Assembly: GCA_022361195.1 (NCBI GenBank) | Contig: JAKSBJ010000243.1 | Span: forward strand, 1-52,405 | Length of the DNA stretch: 52,405 bases | Reading direction: 5' to 3' | Origin: Flavobacteriales bacterium | GTDB lineage: Bacteria > Bacteroidota > Bacteroidia > Flavobacteriales_D > Crocinitomicaceae | Shown here: positions 16,522 through 26,957 of the stretch, in pieces | Position numbering within the stretch: the first letter of the stretch is position 1 | How the letters are laid out: each line of letters begins with the position of its first letter | Position numbers and translations under genes: made by a program | The notes under the pieces: model-generated | Told to the model about the DNA's origin: nothing | The model's input: the letters and a program-made list of their open reading frames with translations, nothing else | Databases searched by the model: none

Positions 16522-18363
16522 TTACTCAACGGTTTCCTCTACCTTAAGATTCTCAATAATAAACTCTTGACGGCTCGGTGTATTTTTACCCATGTAGAAC
16601 TCCAATACATCTTCAATCTTCATATCCTTTCCAATTAATACTGGATCAAGACGCATTTCTTCTCCAATAAAATTAGCAAACTCATCTGGTGAAATTTCTC
16701 CCAAACCTTTAAATCGGGTTATTTCGGGATTTCTTCCACATTTTTCAATGGCCTCAACTCGTTCTTCTTCAGAATAACAATAATAAGTCACCTTTTTATT
16801 TCGTACCCTGAACAAAGGCGTTTGAAGAATGTATACATGCCCTTTCCGCACTAAATCAGGGAAAAATTGTAAAAAGAAGGTTAGTAGAAGCAAACGAATA
16901 TGCATTCCATCCACATCGGCATCTGTTGCTATGACTACATTATTATATCGTAAATCTTCAATACTTTCTTCAATATTCAAAGCTGCCTGAAGAAGGTTAA
17001 ATTCTTCATTTTCATAAACGACCTTCTTTGTTAAGCCATACGAGTTCAACGGCTTACCCCTTAAGCTAAAAACCGCCTGGGTGTTTACATCTCTTGCTTT
17101 GGTAATTGATCCACTTGCAGAATCTCCCTCGGTAATAAAGATGGTTGTTTCCTCTTTACGATCCTTTTTTTGTTCGTTGAGATGGATTCGACAATCTCTC
17201 AGTTTCTTATTATGTAAACTCGCTTTTTTAGCTCTCTCTCTGGCCAGTTTACGAATTCCTGATAGTTCTTTACGTTCTTTCTCAGACTGTTTAATTTTTC
17301 GTTCCAGAACCTCTGCTACCTCAGGATGCTTATGCAGATAATTATCCAATTTTTCCTTTAAAAACTCATGGATAAATGCCCTCATGGACTTTCCTCCTGG
17401 TTCAATCTCCTGAGATCCTAACTTTGTTTTAGTTTGGGATTCAAAAACCGGCTCAATTACTTTAACCGAAACAGCAGCCGTAATGGATTGACGAATATCA
17501 ACCGCATCATAATTCTTCCCAAAAAACTCTTTAATTACCTTGGCAACGGCCCCTCTAAACTCAGAGAGGTGCGTTCCCCCTTGCGTCGTGTGCTGTCCAT
17601 TAACGAAAGAATAGTAATTCTCTCCGTAACCTCTTACGTGGGTAATCGCAACTTCAATATCATCTCCCTCTAAATGAATGATAGGATAAAGTGGATCATT
17701 CTCCATATTATCCTCCAACAAATCCTTCAAACCATTTTCAGAAATGTACTTTTCACCATTAAAGTAAATCGCCAATCCTCTATTCAGATAACAATAGTTC
17801 CAAAAAAGTTTTTGAAGAAATGGAATTCGGAATTTATAGTTTTTAAAGACCGTTTTATCCGGAACAAATTCCATATAAGTTCCATTCCGCTCTTCGGTTT
17901 TCTCAACTTTATTATCCTCAATAAGCTCTCCTCTTTCAAAAATCGCTTTCTTCTTTTCCCCTTCTCTAACCGAATAAACCATGAAGTTGTCACTCAAAGC
18001 ATTTACGGCCTTGGTACCTACTCCATTCAATCCAACAGATTTTTTAAAGGCTTTAGAATCGTATTTACCACCAGTATTGATCTTAGATACACAATCAATC
18101 ACCTTTCCTAATGGAATTCCTCGCCCAAAATCACGAACAGAAGCAACGCCATCTTTGATTTTAACATTGATACGCTTTCCATTTCCCATGACAAACTCAT
18201 CAATAGAGTTATCCATGATTTCTTTAACCAAAACGTAAATACCATCATCAGGTGCAGATCCGTCGCCTAATTTCCCAATGTACATCCCCGGACGCATCCG
18301 GATGTGTTCCTTCCAATCCAGCGAGCGGATATTATCCTCTGTATAATTGACTTTTTCTGCCAT
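16522..18363 (-). CDS. parE: ParE, DNA topoisomerase IV subunit B
   Basis: This is the ATPase subunit of topoisomerase IV. It has 613 residues from the ATG at 18363 ([15 protein letters not shown]); a further in-frame extension to 18402 lacks family sequence. The GHKL ATPase motifs are [14 protein letters not shown], [10 protein letters not shown] and [13 protein letters not shown]. The TOPRIM domain carries ITEGDSASG and [11 protein letters not shown]. The C-terminal [14 protein letters not shown] motif is present. The size and short form fit ParE rather than GyrB. A candidate promoter -7 element lies at 18400-18407. Confidence 0.93.
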   Translation of the reverse strand: MAEKVNYTEDNIRSLDWKEHIRMRPGMYIGKLGDGSAPDDGIYVLVKEIMDNSIDEFVMGNGKRINVKIKDGVASVRDFGRGIPLGKVIDCVSKINTGGKYDSKAFKKSVGLNGVGTKAVNALSDNFMVYSVREGEKKKAIFERGELIEDNKVEKTEERNGTYMEFVPDKTVFKNYKFRIPFLQKLFWNYCYLNRGLAIYFNGEKYISENGLKDLLEDNMENDPLYPIIHLEGDDIEVAITHVRGYGENYYSFVNGQHTTQGGTHLSEFRGAVAKVIKEFFGKNYDAVDIRQSITAAVSVKVIEPVFESQTKTKLGSQEIEPGGKSMRAFIHEFLKEKLDNYLHKHPEVAEVLERKIKQSEKERKELSGIRKLARERAKKASLHNKKLRDCRIHLNEQKKDRKEETTIFITEGDSASGSITKARDVNTQAVFSLRGKPLNSYGLTKKVVYENEEFNLLQAALNIEESIEDLRYNNVVIATDADVDGMHIRLLLLTFFLQFFPDLVRKGHVYILQTPLFRVRNKKVTYYCYSEEERVEAIEKCGRNPEITRFKGLGEISPDEFANFIGEEMRLDPVLIGKDMKIEDVLEFYMGKNTPSRQEFIIENLKVEETVE

Positions 18364-18399
18364 GCGAATCTGTTGTTTGTTGTTAAAAGTGGCTTCTAA

Positions 18400-18407
18400 C
18401 AAAAATA
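18400..18407 (-). promoter_or_regulatory. Possible -7 element of the parE promoter
   Basis: TATTTTTG on the minus strand matches TAnnTTTG perfectly and would give a leader of about 30 nt before the parE ATG at 18363. No convincing -33 TTG was found at the right distance, so this is tentative. Confidence 0.35.
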
Positions 18408-18450
18408 ACAGCTTTTAGCCGCCTTTTGAGCCTTTTAGCAAAGAGAATAT

Positions 18451-18476
18451 CAACAATTGAGCGTTTGAAATTGTTG
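18451..18476. repeat. Inverted repeat CAACAATT-N10-AATTGTTG
   Basis: Perfect 8-bp arms with a 10-nt spacer in the 277-bp divergent region between parE and the TonB receptor. It could be an operator for either gene. There is no T-run, so it is not an intrinsic terminator. No second copy was noticed in the window. Confidence 0.4.
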
Positions 18477-18625
18477 GTAACAGCAATTTTTGAGAAAAAT
18501 GAATCAAAAACATCACAAATTCAAATCCATTCCCAATTAATCAATAAATGTCCAAGAAAAGTATATCAGTCCACTTTAAATAAAATATATTCAAATAACC
18601 AACGTTTCATTCTGGCATGAATTTG

Positions 18626-18633
18626 TACTTTTG
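18626..18633 (+). promoter_or_regulatory. Possible -7 element of the TonB receptor promoter
   Basis: TACTTTTG matches TAnnTTTG. An imperfect -33 TTTC lies 18 nt upstream at 18604-18607. The -7 element ends 7 nt before the proposed TTG start codon at 18641, so the mRNA would have almost no leader. Confidence 0.4.
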
Positions 18634-18640
18634 AGCCGCT

Positions 18641-21292
18641 TTGAATAAAATTTTCCTCATCATATTTTTATTGTGCCCAGCACTCTTGCTAGCGCAGAAT
18701 GTCACAGTTAGTGGTAAAGTAATTAATGATAGTGGTGAGGAGCTCAAAGATGCAACAGTAAGGGTGAGTGGAATTGACCAGACCTATTACACCAGCTCAA
18801 GAGGTGAATTTTCAATTGAACTTGAGGCATTTAGCAGCTACACCCTCCGCATCAAATATTCAAACCACTCTACAGCGAAAATAGAGGTTGTTACAGAAGA
18901 TAAAGACATCCAACTCGCCCCTATTAGCTTGATTGAAAAATCATTTGACGAAGTCATTATTCGTTATCAGGTTCGTAAGAACATTGATCCCCTTCCACCC
19001 GTTGACCCATCTAGAATTCCAACAGTTTCTGGAAACTTTGAAGATTTTATTAAAGTGGCAGGATTAGGAGTAAATTCTAACAATGAGTTAACGGCCAATT
19101 ATAACGTACGTGGAGGTAATTATGATGAAAATCTCATTTACGTAAACGGTATTCAAATTTACAGACCCTTCCTGGCGCGTTCAGGACAACAAGAAGGTTT
19201 GAGTTTTATCAATTCATCATTTGTAGAGAAAATTTACTTTTCTGCTGGTGGATTTGACTCTTACTATGGGGACAAACTCTCTTCGGTTTTAGATGTAACC
19301 TATCGTGAACCAACTAAATGGGGAGCTTCATTGCAAGGAAGTTTAATGGGTGGACAAGTTCATGTAGAGGGAATTTATGGTAAAAAGCGAGGGAATTTTA
19401 TTACTGGAGCACGTTATAGGGCCAATTCTTATATCCTAAATAGTTTACCGACTCAAGGAGATTACAACCCTACCTTTTTTGACTATCAACTACTCACCAA
19501 TTATTATTTGGATTATGGTTCGCCCAACGATTATAAAAAGCTATACTTCCTAGGCCATTATTCATCCAACAACTACCGTTTCGTTCCATCTACCCGAAAT
19601 ACCTCCTGGGGAACAATTAATGAAGCTTATGAGCTGAGAGTTTTCTTTGACGGACAAGAAGAAACTAAATTCAATACTCTAACAGGAGCTTTAGGCTTAG
19701 AATGGCGAAAATCATCCCGTTTAAAGATGAACTTCACTACATCTGCCTTCCGTTCGGTTGAAAGTGAGCATTTTGATATTTTAGGACAGTATTGGATCAA
19801 TCAATTGGAGACAGATCCATCTAAGGAAGAGTTTGGAGATTCTACCTCTAACGTTGGAGTTGGAGGCTTTTTAGATCATGCTCGTAATGATTTAAATGTT
19901 TTGATTGGCAATGTTTATTACACGGCAGTTTATAATACGAAGCGAATCGATAAAGAAGAAAAGAATCGCAGTCGTTTTGGAGAAATTTACTGGGGAGCTA
20001 AAGGGCAGTATGAGCTTTTTGAGGATAAATTAAGTGAATGGCATACTATTGACTCAGCCGGATATTTGATTCCAGGAGGAGATCCTGATGTGATAGAACT
20101 GAGGGATGTTGTTAAACAAAACAATATTGTAGAGAACTATAGAGGTACTGCCCACTTACAGTTTACTCAGAACTTCATTAAAAAGAAAGATAAAATTGTC
20201 TCTTTAAAGCGGAAGATAAAAACGGATAGCGCGAAATATATAATTACAACGACGGATACTATCCGAAATAGTCCGGGCATATTCTCTTTCACATTAGGAA
20301 CCCGAGGTGGTTATCGTTCTTACAATGATGAATATTGGATTACTCCTCGAATGAATATGACCTTCCGTCCACGTTCTTATTTATTGCAAGAAGACAGTAC
20401 TGTTGCTCGAAGAAATTTAAAGTTCCGATTCTCGAGTGGATTGTACTACCAGCCACCTTTTTACCGAACTATGCGGGGAATAAATGGTACCATTAATCCT
20501 GATGTGGTTTCGCAAAAGTCATGGCATAATGTAGTTGGTGCGGACATTTACTTTAAAATGTGGGGAAGAGAATTTAAATTCATCACTGAAGCTTATTACA
20601 AGCACATGTGGGATGTAGTTCCTTATGAAATTGATAATGTCAGAATTAGGTACTACGCCGAAAACAGTGCGGTTGCTTATGCTTATGGTGTTGATGCCAA
20701 AATAAATGGAGAGTTTGTAAAAGGAGTTGAATCTTTCTTTAGAGTTGGTTTCTTAAAAACCATGGAGGACATTGCCAACGATGATTACTACATCTACCTA
20801 AATTCGGACGGAGATACTATTGTTCCTGGATTTACTTTTAATGATACAAAGGCCGATTCTATTTTGCAACAACCAGGTTGGATTCCGAGACCAACAGATC
20901 AAACCTTGACCTTTTCGGTGTTCTTTCAGGATCGTATGCCTCGCTTTGAAAACTTTAAGGTGTCAACCAGTATTTTATTTGGTACTCCCCTCCCCTACGG
21001 ACCACCAACTTACGAGCGATACAAAGATGTTTTGAGAACAAAAGCGTATATGAGAGTTGATCTTGGATTTATGTATGACATTATAAATCAAGACAGTAAA
21101 GAAAAATACAAAGACAAAAAGTTTCTAAAACATTTTGAGCAGATGACCATTAGTTTAGACGCCTTTAATCTACTGGGAATCAATAACATTATATCTTACC
21201 AATGGTTACAGGATGTTGGAGGACGTTATTATGCCATTCCAAATCACTTAACTGGTCGAAGAATCAATTTAAGATTCATCGTAAAAATATAA
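18641..21292 (+). CDS. TonB-dependent outer-membrane receptor
   Basis: This 883-residue protein has a signal peptide (MNKIFLIIFLLCPALLLA), a CarbopepD-regulatory-like beta-sandwich (about 20-95, SGKVINDSGEELKDATV), a plug domain (about 125-230, including NYNVRGGNYDENLIYVNGI and GGFDSYYGDKLSSVLDV), and a 22-strand-type barrel ending in an aromatic-rich strand (INLRFIVKI). The only start giving a signal peptide is TTG at 18641; an in-frame stop lies just upstream and no ATG is near. No SusD partner is adjacent, so it is not a SusC. Its substrate is unknown. It is followed by a small lipoprotein gene. Confidence 0.9.
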   Translation: MNKIFLIIFLLCPALLLAQNVTVSGKVINDSGEELKDATVRVSGIDQTYYTSSRGEFSIELEAFSSYTLRIKYSNHSTAKIEVVTEDKDIQLAPISLIEKSFDEVIIRYQVRKNIDPLPPVDPSRIPTVSGNFEDFIKVAGLGVNSNNELTANYNVRGGNYDENLIYVNGIQIYRPFLARSGQQEGLSFINSSFVEKIYFSAGGFDSYYGDKLSSVLDVTYREPTKWGASLQGSLMGGQVHVEGIYGKKRGNFITGARYRANSYILNSLPTQGDYNPTFFDYQLLTNYYLDYGSPNDYKKLYFLGHYSSNNYRFVPSTRNTSWGTINEAYELRVFFDGQEETKFNTLTGALGLEWRKSSRLKMNFTTSAFRSVESEHFDILGQYWINQLETDPSKEEFGDSTSNVGVGGFLDHARNDLNVLIGNVYYTAVYNTKRIDKEEKNRSRFGEIYWGAKGQYELFEDKLSEWHTIDSAGYLIPGGDPDVIELRDVVKQNNIVENYRGTAHLQFTQNFIKKKDKIVSLKRKIKTDSAKYIITTTDTIRNSPGIFSFTLGTRGGYRSYNDEYWITPRMNMTFRPRSYLLQEDSTVARRNLKFRFSSGLYYQPPFYRTMRGINGTINPDVVSQKSWHNVVGADIYFKMWGREFKFITEAYYKHMWDVVPYEIDNVRIRYYAENSAVAYAYGVDAKINGEFVKGVESFFRVGFLKTMEDIANDDYYIYLNSDGDTIVPGFTFNDTKADSILQQPGWIPRPTDQTLTFSVFFQDRMPRFENFKVSTSILFGTPLPYGPPTYERYKDVLRTKAYMRVDLGFMYDIINQDSKEKYKDKKFLKHFEQMTISLDAFNLLGINNIISYQWLQDVGGRYYAIPNHLTGRRINLRFIVKI

Positions 21293-21365
21293 TCTCAAGC
21301 CCACCCAAAAGTGGTTTTGAACGTTTAAAATTATTACATTTAAGTCCCGAAAAAACTAGTCTACT

Positions 21366-21740
21366 ATGAGAGCTGCATTATTTACATTAGTCGTTTGCGC
21401 AGGAATACTAAGCGTTACTTCATGCAAAAATAACAAACCAGCCAGAGAGGTTGCCGGAACTTATACAGGTGCATTCAGTGCTGAATACAATGATTCTACT
21501 TTTTTATTATCGGATGGATTCGTTGTTCAGGTGGATGAATTGACAAAAAACTCAGTTTCTGTATTGAGCACAGGTTTTGATCAATTTGAATTGTTGGTAA
21601 CATGGAATGGAATTAACGTTGTTCGTGTTGATCCTGATGATCCTAATGTGACAAAGTTTGAATATATCGCCGATGAAAAGCGTTTATTATTGGATTACGA
21701 AAAAGATGGCAATTGGGCTGTTTTTAATGGAACCAAATAA
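21366..21740 (+). CDS. Small lipoprotein of unknown function
   Basis: This 124-residue protein begins MRAALFTLVVCAGILSVTSC, a lipoprotein signal with lipobox SVTSC (Cys 20). The mature part looks like a small beta-barrel or lipocalin-like fold (GTYTGAFSAEY near the start, then alternating strands ending in WAVFNGT), as in short Bacteroidota lipoproteins. It lies 73 bp after the TonB receptor and may be co-transcribed. A weak -7-like TACATTTA upstream could provide separate expression. The stop is 2 bp from the convergent gene at 21743. Confidence 0.75.
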   Translation: MRAALFTLVVCAGILSVTSCKNNKPAREVAGTYTGAFSAEYNDSTFLLSDGFVVQVDELTKNSVSVLSTGFDQFELLVTWNGINVVRVDPDDPNVTKFEYIADEKRLLLDYEKDGNWAVFNGTK

Positions 21741-21742
21741 AC

Positions 21743-23758
21743 TCACAAAAAGGCGATAATTTTCCAGTCTCCCTTTATTTTCATGAAAAGTACCTGTTTT
21801 CTCGATTGATATCGACAATCGTCCATATCATTTATGTACATTAAATTTCCTTTATAAAGGATTTTAAACCAGCACCCATCGTAACTGCCTTTATCATTGG
21901 TACAGCCATCATCAATGTAATTAGGGTACCCTTGAATTATAGCTGTATTTTTGCTTCTGGGCACATTGTCACTGTAAATACCAATATAATCTCCATTTAC
22001 GGGCAAGGTCAGTTTTCCTTTTCTGAATATACTCTCCAGTTCAGAGGTGCTAAAAGCATAATTACTGTATAATTCTTCTCCTATTAGACTTTTTGGAAGA
22101 TTGATCTCCGAATCATCTTCCAACTTTTTGATCCCTGTTTTTGTAGCTTCAAGCAAGAGGGAATAGAAAATTTCCCGTTGATGTTTTTCAGCCATTTCCC
22201 TGAACTCAACAACAGAATATTGTTCTCCTTCCCAGTAAACAGAATCGGCAAAACACAAAGAGTATAAACTGTCCCAATTACTCTCGATAATTTGGCCTTG
22301 AACCTTAGTACTAAATTGGGTAAAAGTTGAATCCTTCAGCGAATTAATGAAATATGAAGTTCCTTCCCCTTTAATTACTTCAGCGTGCCATAGCTTTCCA
22401 TTTTTGTATTCACGATGAAACTCTATTTGTCCTGAATTCTCTAAATACTCAATCCACTTACCATTCTGTTTTCCATTCAGATAACTGCCTTTTTCTTTTA
22501 TTTTACCTGATTCAAAATAAGAGGTCAACTCTTTCGAATTGTCATTCATAGCCTGCAACTCACTTTTTAATTTTCCAGAAGGATAATATCCCGTTTTGTT
22601 CATTAGTTTACCATTCGCATATTCCTCCCGAAAGCGAACTTTACCCTTTCCATAATAATGAATGGTTTCTCCCTCCACTTTTCCCATTACGTAGCTCTTA
22701 CTCAAATTCAGTTGACCATCTCGATTATAAAACCTTTGTACCCCGTGCAGTGTATCATTTAAATAGATTAATTCGCTTTTTAAATACTTGGGATTTTGTG
22801 AATGCCATTTTAACTCTTTACCATTTTTCAGATCATTTTTGTAGTGGATTTCGGCTGTTTTTTTACCTGAAGCATTGAAATATTCAAATTTCCCATTCTT
22901 CTTTCCCTCAACAAAATACTCTATTGCTGTGGTTGTACCATCAGACTCAAAACGATACCATTTCCCATGTTTTTTACCATTTTTAAAGGACGTTTTGATA
23001 TAAGCCTGACCGTTATTATAGAACCCTTCATGTGATTGAATTAAGCCTTTTTTATAGGTAATTCGTTGATTGACTTTTCCATTGGGATGCTTCTTAAGAG
23101 CTATTCCGGTATAAACCACATTTTCATAATGATAAACTCCATCAATAACCTTTAAAGTACCAACAGTCACCGTATCGGGAATGTTTTTTTCATTTGCAAA
23201 AGGATAATATTCCGAAACTTTAATTCCCAAGTCAGGTGTTATGGTAACCCAATCCCCTGTTTTATATCCCAGATGATACTGACCAAATTCAAGAGTATCT
23301 CCAGTCTGATTCAATTTAAGATAATCGCCATTTCGATGATCATTTTCATAGTTTTCGTGAACGATATAACCTTCTCCAATATAATTGTGATACCAATCCC
23401 CTTCTTTCTTGTCTTTCTTATAAGTACCGTCTTGAATAACAACACCATCAGAATTGTAAAAGAGGAATTTTCCATTTTTCATTCCATCCAGGTAAATTCC
23501 TTCACCTCTTTTAGATCCTCCATGGTAATATTCAACCCACTGACCATTTTTTAGTCCATTTTTATATTGGCAGAACTTTGTAGTATCGCCTCTACTAATA
23601 GAAACACCTACTCCGCTAAAGGTTAATCCTTTGACGTATAATTTACCATCTGATTTTTTGTGCAAAAGATGTAAAGGAATAGTATCCAATGATGCATCAT
23701 TTTGTTGAGCAAAGCCAAAATGAGCAATTAAAACCAAGAACCATAAACATCCTTTCAT
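21743..23758 (-). CDS. Large secreted YwqK/MORN-like repeat protein
   Basis: This 671-residue protein has a signal peptide (MKGCLWFLVLIAHFGFAQ) and about fifteen degenerate repeats of the YwqK/MORN type (pattern Y-x-NG-x-K-x-G-x-W-x-x-Y-x-x-x-G, for example GLKNGQWVEYYHGGSKRGEG, GKKNGKFEYFNASGKKTAE and GKQNGKWIEYLENSG). A C-terminal globular region (about 480-671) ends with DDCRYQSRKQVLFMKIKGDWKI, which resembles a small domain for binding or processing. Such proteins are often labelled YwqK antitoxin by homology, but no toxin gene is present and a structural surface role is more likely. No T9SS tail is visible. Confidence 0.8.
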   Translation of the reverse strand: MKGCLWFLVLIAHFGFAQQNDASLDTIPLHLLHKKSDGKLYVKGLTFSGVGVSISRGDTTKFCQYKNGLKNGQWVEYYHGGSKRGEGIYLDGMKNGKFLFYNSDGVVIQDGTYKKDKKEGDWYHNYIGEGYIVHENYENDHRNGDYLKLNQTGDTLEFGQYHLGYKTGDWVTITPDLGIKVSEYYPFANEKNIPDTVTVGTLKVIDGVYHYENVVYTGIALKKHPNGKVNQRITYKKGLIQSHEGFYNNGQAYIKTSFKNGKKHGKWYRFESDGTTTAIEYFVEGKKNGKFEYFNASGKKTAEIHYKNDLKNGKELKWHSQNPKYLKSELIYLNDTLHGVQRFYNRDGQLNLSKSYVMGKVEGETIHYYGKGKVRFREEYANGKLMNKTGYYPSGKLKSELQAMNDNSKELTSYFESGKIKEKGSYLNGKQNGKWIEYLENSGQIEFHREYKNGKLWHAEVIKGEGTSYFINSLKDSTFTQFSTKVQGQIIESNWDSLYSLCFADSVYWEGEQYSVVEFREMAEKHQREIFYSLLLEATKTGIKKLEDDSEINLPKSLIGEELYSNYAFSTSELESIFRKGKLTLPVNGDYIGIYSDNVPRSKNTAIIQGYPNYIDDGCTNDKGSYDGCWFKILYKGNLMYINDMDDCRYQSRKQVLFMKIKGDWKIIAFL

Positions 23759-23867
23759 CCGAATACCTTTTCCTTCAAAGATCAGATTAAAGATAGTGGT
23801 TCAAGACTTTATAGAAAAGTCAGAATCAAAATGAAACGAGCAGAATCTATTATTTGTTGTTAGAAAA

Positions 23868-25643
23868 TCAATTTTCGGAAGAGAGGCCAAAAATTTCATC
23901 AATAACCATGGTGTATTTTTCTCGAATAACTTTACGTTTCAACTTCAAGGTTGGAGATAATTCACCAGAATCAGGTGTCCACTCATCTTTCACTAAACGC
24001 ACACGCTTAAGCTGCTCATCTTTTCCTAATTTAGGATTGATTTGTTTGACTAAAGCATTAAAGTGTGTAACAACTTCTTTATTGCTTATCGCGTCCTCGA
24101 GTGTAGCGGCATTAACATTGTTTTCTCTACACCAACCTCTTAACATCTCCCAATTTGGAGAAATCAAGGCCGAAGTAAATTTTTGTCCTTCACCAATCAC
24201 CATTAATTGATCAATGAATTCAGACTCTTTGAACATATTTTCAATAGCCTGTGGAGCAACGTATTTACCATTTGACAATTTGAAGAGTGATTTTTTACGA
24301 TCTGTAATTCTCAAGAATCCATCTCCATCCAACTCTCCAATATCTCCTGTAGCAAACCAACCATCCTTTAAAACTTCGCTGGTTGTTTTTTCATCTTTGT
24401 AATAGCCTAACATGATATTAGGACCTTTTGCTAAAATTTCACCATCTTCAGCAATTTTCACTTCCACTCCAGGCAAAGCAAAGCCAACTGTTCCAAACTT
24501 AATATTATCCATTCGGTTAATGGTACAAGTTGGAGATGTCTCGGTTAAACCATACATATTCAACAACTTAATATTCGCCGCCCAGAATACTTTCTCTAAT
24601 CGAGGTTGAAGTGCAGCACCACCTACTCCAATGGCTTTAATATTACCACCCATTGCTTCTCTCCATTTAGAAAAGATGAGTTTATTCGCCAATTTCATTT
24701 GAAGCTTATACCAAGCTCCTTTTCCTTTATTATCGTATTCTAATCCAAGATTTAAAGCCCAAAAGAACATTTTTTTCTTCATTCCGGTTAAGGCATTTGC
24801 TTTTTGCATCACCTTATCATAAACTTTTTCTAAAACTCTTGGTACAGTTCCAAAACCATGAGGGCCGACTTCTTTTAAATCATCTGCGATGGTTCCTAAG
24901 TTTTGTCCGTAATAAATATCACAACCTGAATATTGTGACTGATAGTTCCCCATTCGTTCTCCAACGTGGCAAATTGGCATGATGCACAAATAAATTTCGT
25001 CACTGGTTAATTGGAAGACATTGGATACACTAACAAAGTTGGAACAAAGATTTTTATGCGAAAGCATAACACCTTTGGAGTTTCCTGTAGTTCCGGATGT
25101 ATAAATCAAAGAAGCAACATCATCTTCTGTAATCTCTTTTTTGATAGACTCTAAGGCATCTTTATGCTTATCCCCACTTTCTTTTCCGAGATCTCTAATT
25201 TCAGTCCAATTAGCAACTCCTTCAATTTGATCAAAAGAAAACACTTTTTCAAGCGTTGGAATTTTATCCACTAACGGAGCAATTTTTTTGTAAAGAGCTT
25301 CATCTGAAACAATGGCATATTTTGCCTCCGAATGTTCTAAAATTCTTTCATAACCAGGCTGATCGATTGTTGTGAAAATAGGTACATGAATTACACCTAA
25401 TTGTGCCATTCCCAAATCCACAAAATTCCATTCGGGACGGTTATTATTAATGGTCGCAATCTTATCACCTTTTTTAAATCCTAATTCCATCAATCCATAA
25501 CTGAATTGGTACGAATTATCAAGGTAATCCTGCGTAGAATGTTTTACCCATTCACCATTAATTTTTGCTGCTAAAGCACAGCTTTTATTCGGAAACTTTT
25601 CAGCATATCTTTGTAACAGATCAAAAGTTCTTGTAACGCTCAT
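23868..25643 (-). CDS. Long-chain fatty-acid-CoA ligase (FAA1 type)
   Basis: This 591-residue ANL-superfamily enzyme forms acyl-AMP and then acyl-CoA. The P-loop SLIYTSGTTGNSKGV, the GLTETSP adenylate motif, GWFATGDIG and the hinge ITDRKKSLFKLSNGKYV are all present, with the catalytic lysine of the C-terminal domain likely in LKLKRKVIREKY. The frame could start with TTG at 25664, but a -7 element TATATTTG ends there (25666-25673), placing the transcript start inside that extension; the ATG at 25643 is therefore chosen. It is the last gene of the region containing the PKS and PPTase genes and could activate acids released by the PKS (inference). Confidence 0.93.
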   Translation of the reverse strand: MSVTRTFDLLQRYAEKFPNKSCALAAKINGEWVKHSTQDYLDNSYQFSYGLMELGFKKGDKIATINNNRPEWNFVDLGMAQLGVIHVPIFTTIDQPGYERILEHSEAKYAIVSDEALYKKIAPLVDKIPTLEKVFSFDQIEGVANWTEIRDLGKESGDKHKDALESIKKEITEDDVASLIYTSGTTGNSKGVMLSHKNLCSNFVSVSNVFQLTSDEIYLCIMPICHVGERMGNYQSQYSGCDIYYGQNLGTIADDLKEVGPHGFGTVPRVLEKVYDKVMQKANALTGMKKKMFFWALNLGLEYDNKGKGAWYKLQMKLANKLIFSKWREAMGGNIKAIGVGGAALQPRLEKVFWAANIKLLNMYGLTETSPTCTINRMDNIKFGTVGFALPGVEVKIAEDGEILAKGPNIMLGYYKDEKTTSEVLKDGWFATGDIGELDGDGFLRITDRKKSLFKLSNGKYVAPQAIENMFKESEFIDQLMVIGEGQKFTSALISPNWEMLRGWCRENNVNAATLEDAISNKEVVTHFNALVKQINPKLGKDEQLKRVRLVKDEWTPDSGELSPTLKLKRKVIREKYTMVIDEIFGLSSEN

Positions 25644-25665
25644 CTTCTGGGGTTTTGTGTCCAAA

Positions 25666-25699
25666 CAAATATAACCAAAATTTCATTTTGAAAGGACAA
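25666..25699 (-). promoter_or_regulatory. Promoter of the acyl-CoA ligase gene
   Basis: Minus-strand TTG (25697-25699), 23-nt spacer, then a perfect -7 element TATATTTG (25666-25673). The predicted transcript starts near 25660, about 18 nt before the ATG at 25643. This decides the start codon of the ligase gene. Confidence 0.55.
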
Positions 25700-25745
25700 T
25701 GGTTATTTCCCTGAAAGTGAAGGTAAATTGACGATTTTGATCAAG

Positions 25746-26957
25746 TTATTCAAAGTGTCTTAAACGCTTTTCGTAATGATCTTTAAGAACTTCGAGTTCC
25801 AAATACCATTCTGCTTTTGATGCTGGTAACTTATGTTTTTGGATTTGGATATCCATCAATTCCTCGATTCGTTTTGCATTTTCGTCAACTATAGCATTGA
25901 ACCTACTTGCAGTAAATAAACCTGAATTGAGTAATTCGTCGTACCGCTGTTCATAATTTGCTTTAAATTCAGAATCAGTATAAAGCAAATCAAATAATTT
26001 GGTAATTGGATTATCGATGTGATCAGGATCCTGAGGATGAATGAAATGCCAAGGTTCTTTGTCAAGATGCATCGTATTACAAAAATCGAAATCAAACATG
26101 ATAAAACGGAACTTCTCTTCATTAAAGGTATAGAGACGCGCATTGTTAAACGGCCAATCTCTATTCGCTACAAAGGATTCAAAAAAGACATAGTCAATAA
26201 AGCTGTTCAAATCAGTATGTTCCTTGACATAATCTAAATCGCCCTCTTCTATGGCATCAAAATAGGATTCAATAAAACCTAGATCTCCTTTTTTGGGGAT
26301 GACAATTCCTTTTTGGAATATTTCAACTAAGGTGATTTCATGGACATCTTCCTGTACTAAATGTGTAATACCATCGTGATTGGTTTCTGTTCGAAGATTT
26401 AAAACTCCCAAAAAGTTTTCATTAACAAATACTACAACCGGTTCTCCATACATGGCATCTACATCCAGTCCAGCTTCAATTGCTAATTGAGAATAACTCA
26501 GGTCTTTGAGCATGGTTTTGCCCAAATCATTTCCCGAATTTCTTAAGCGAAAAGCTTCAATTTCATCAATGTTGTGATGCGGAAGAATGGTTTTAGGATT
26601 GAGTAACTTACGATCAGTATTATCAAAATGATCTTCAAACTCTACTCCTAATGATTTTAACGAAGCCTCATTGGTTGTTCTTCCTTTAATTTCAATTTCA
26701 ACCTCTTCGTCATCCATGATTTCCTCTCCATTTCGATAAGCCTCCAATTCAGCATCCACCTCAATATCCTGTGTAGGATTGTAATACATATTATTGAATT
26801 CCAACTGATTGACATCAAAATTCAAGACTAACAAATCCGTTTCCAAATCTTCTGGTTCCAACTCATGGAAATCATCATGATCATCAAAGTCGTCAAACTT
26901 GGAGCAAGAAGCTGAAATAGCCAGTATTAGTATGTAAAGCCATTTGCTACTTCCCAT
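25746..26957 (-). CDS. CotH-kinase-family lipoprotein
   Basis: This 403-residue protein starts at ATG 26957 with the lipoprotein signal MGSSKWLYILILAISASC (Cys 18). Residues after the Cys are strikingly acidic (KFDDFDDHDDFHELEPEDLE), resembling the lipoprotein export signal that sends Bacteroidota lipoproteins to the cell surface. The CotH core is recognisable: EIKGR region, NSGND, LAIEAGLDVDAMY, VFVNENFLGVLNLRTE, and the kinase-type NRDWPFNNARLY...RFIMFDFDF with conserved Asn and Asp residues. CotH proteins are secreted protein kinases in spore-formers; the function in Bacteroidota is unknown. It overlaps the upstream outer-membrane protein gene by 11 bp. Confidence 0.85.
   Translation of the reverse strand: MGSSKWLYILILAISASCSKFDDFDDHDDFHELEPEDLETDLLVLNFDVNQLEFNNMYYNPTQDIEVDAELEAYRNGEEIMDDEEVEIEIKGRTTNEASLKSLGVEFEDHFDNTDRKLLNPKTILPHHNIDEIEAFRLRNSGNDLGKTMLKDLSYSQLAIEAGLDVDAMYGEPVVVFVNENFLGVLNLRTETNHDGITHLVQEDVHEITLVEIFQKGIVIPKKGDLGFIESYFDAIEEGDLDYVKEHTDLNSFIDYVFFESFVANRDWPFNNARLYTFNEEKFRFIMFDFDFCNTMHLDKEPWHFIHPQDPDHIDNPITKLFDLLYTDSEFKANYEQRYDELLNSGLFTASRFNAIVDENAKRIEELMDIQIQKHKLPASKAEWYLELEVLKDHYEKRLRHFE

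Noticed and set aside
17674..18111. 145-codon plus-strand open frame inside parE
   Set aside because: Antisense to conserved GHKL ATPase sequence; no family resemblance.
21743..23758. Toxin-antitoxin system suggested by the YwqK label
   Set aside because: No toxin gene is adjacent, and the protein is a secreted 671-residue repeat protein; the label comes from the repeat name only.
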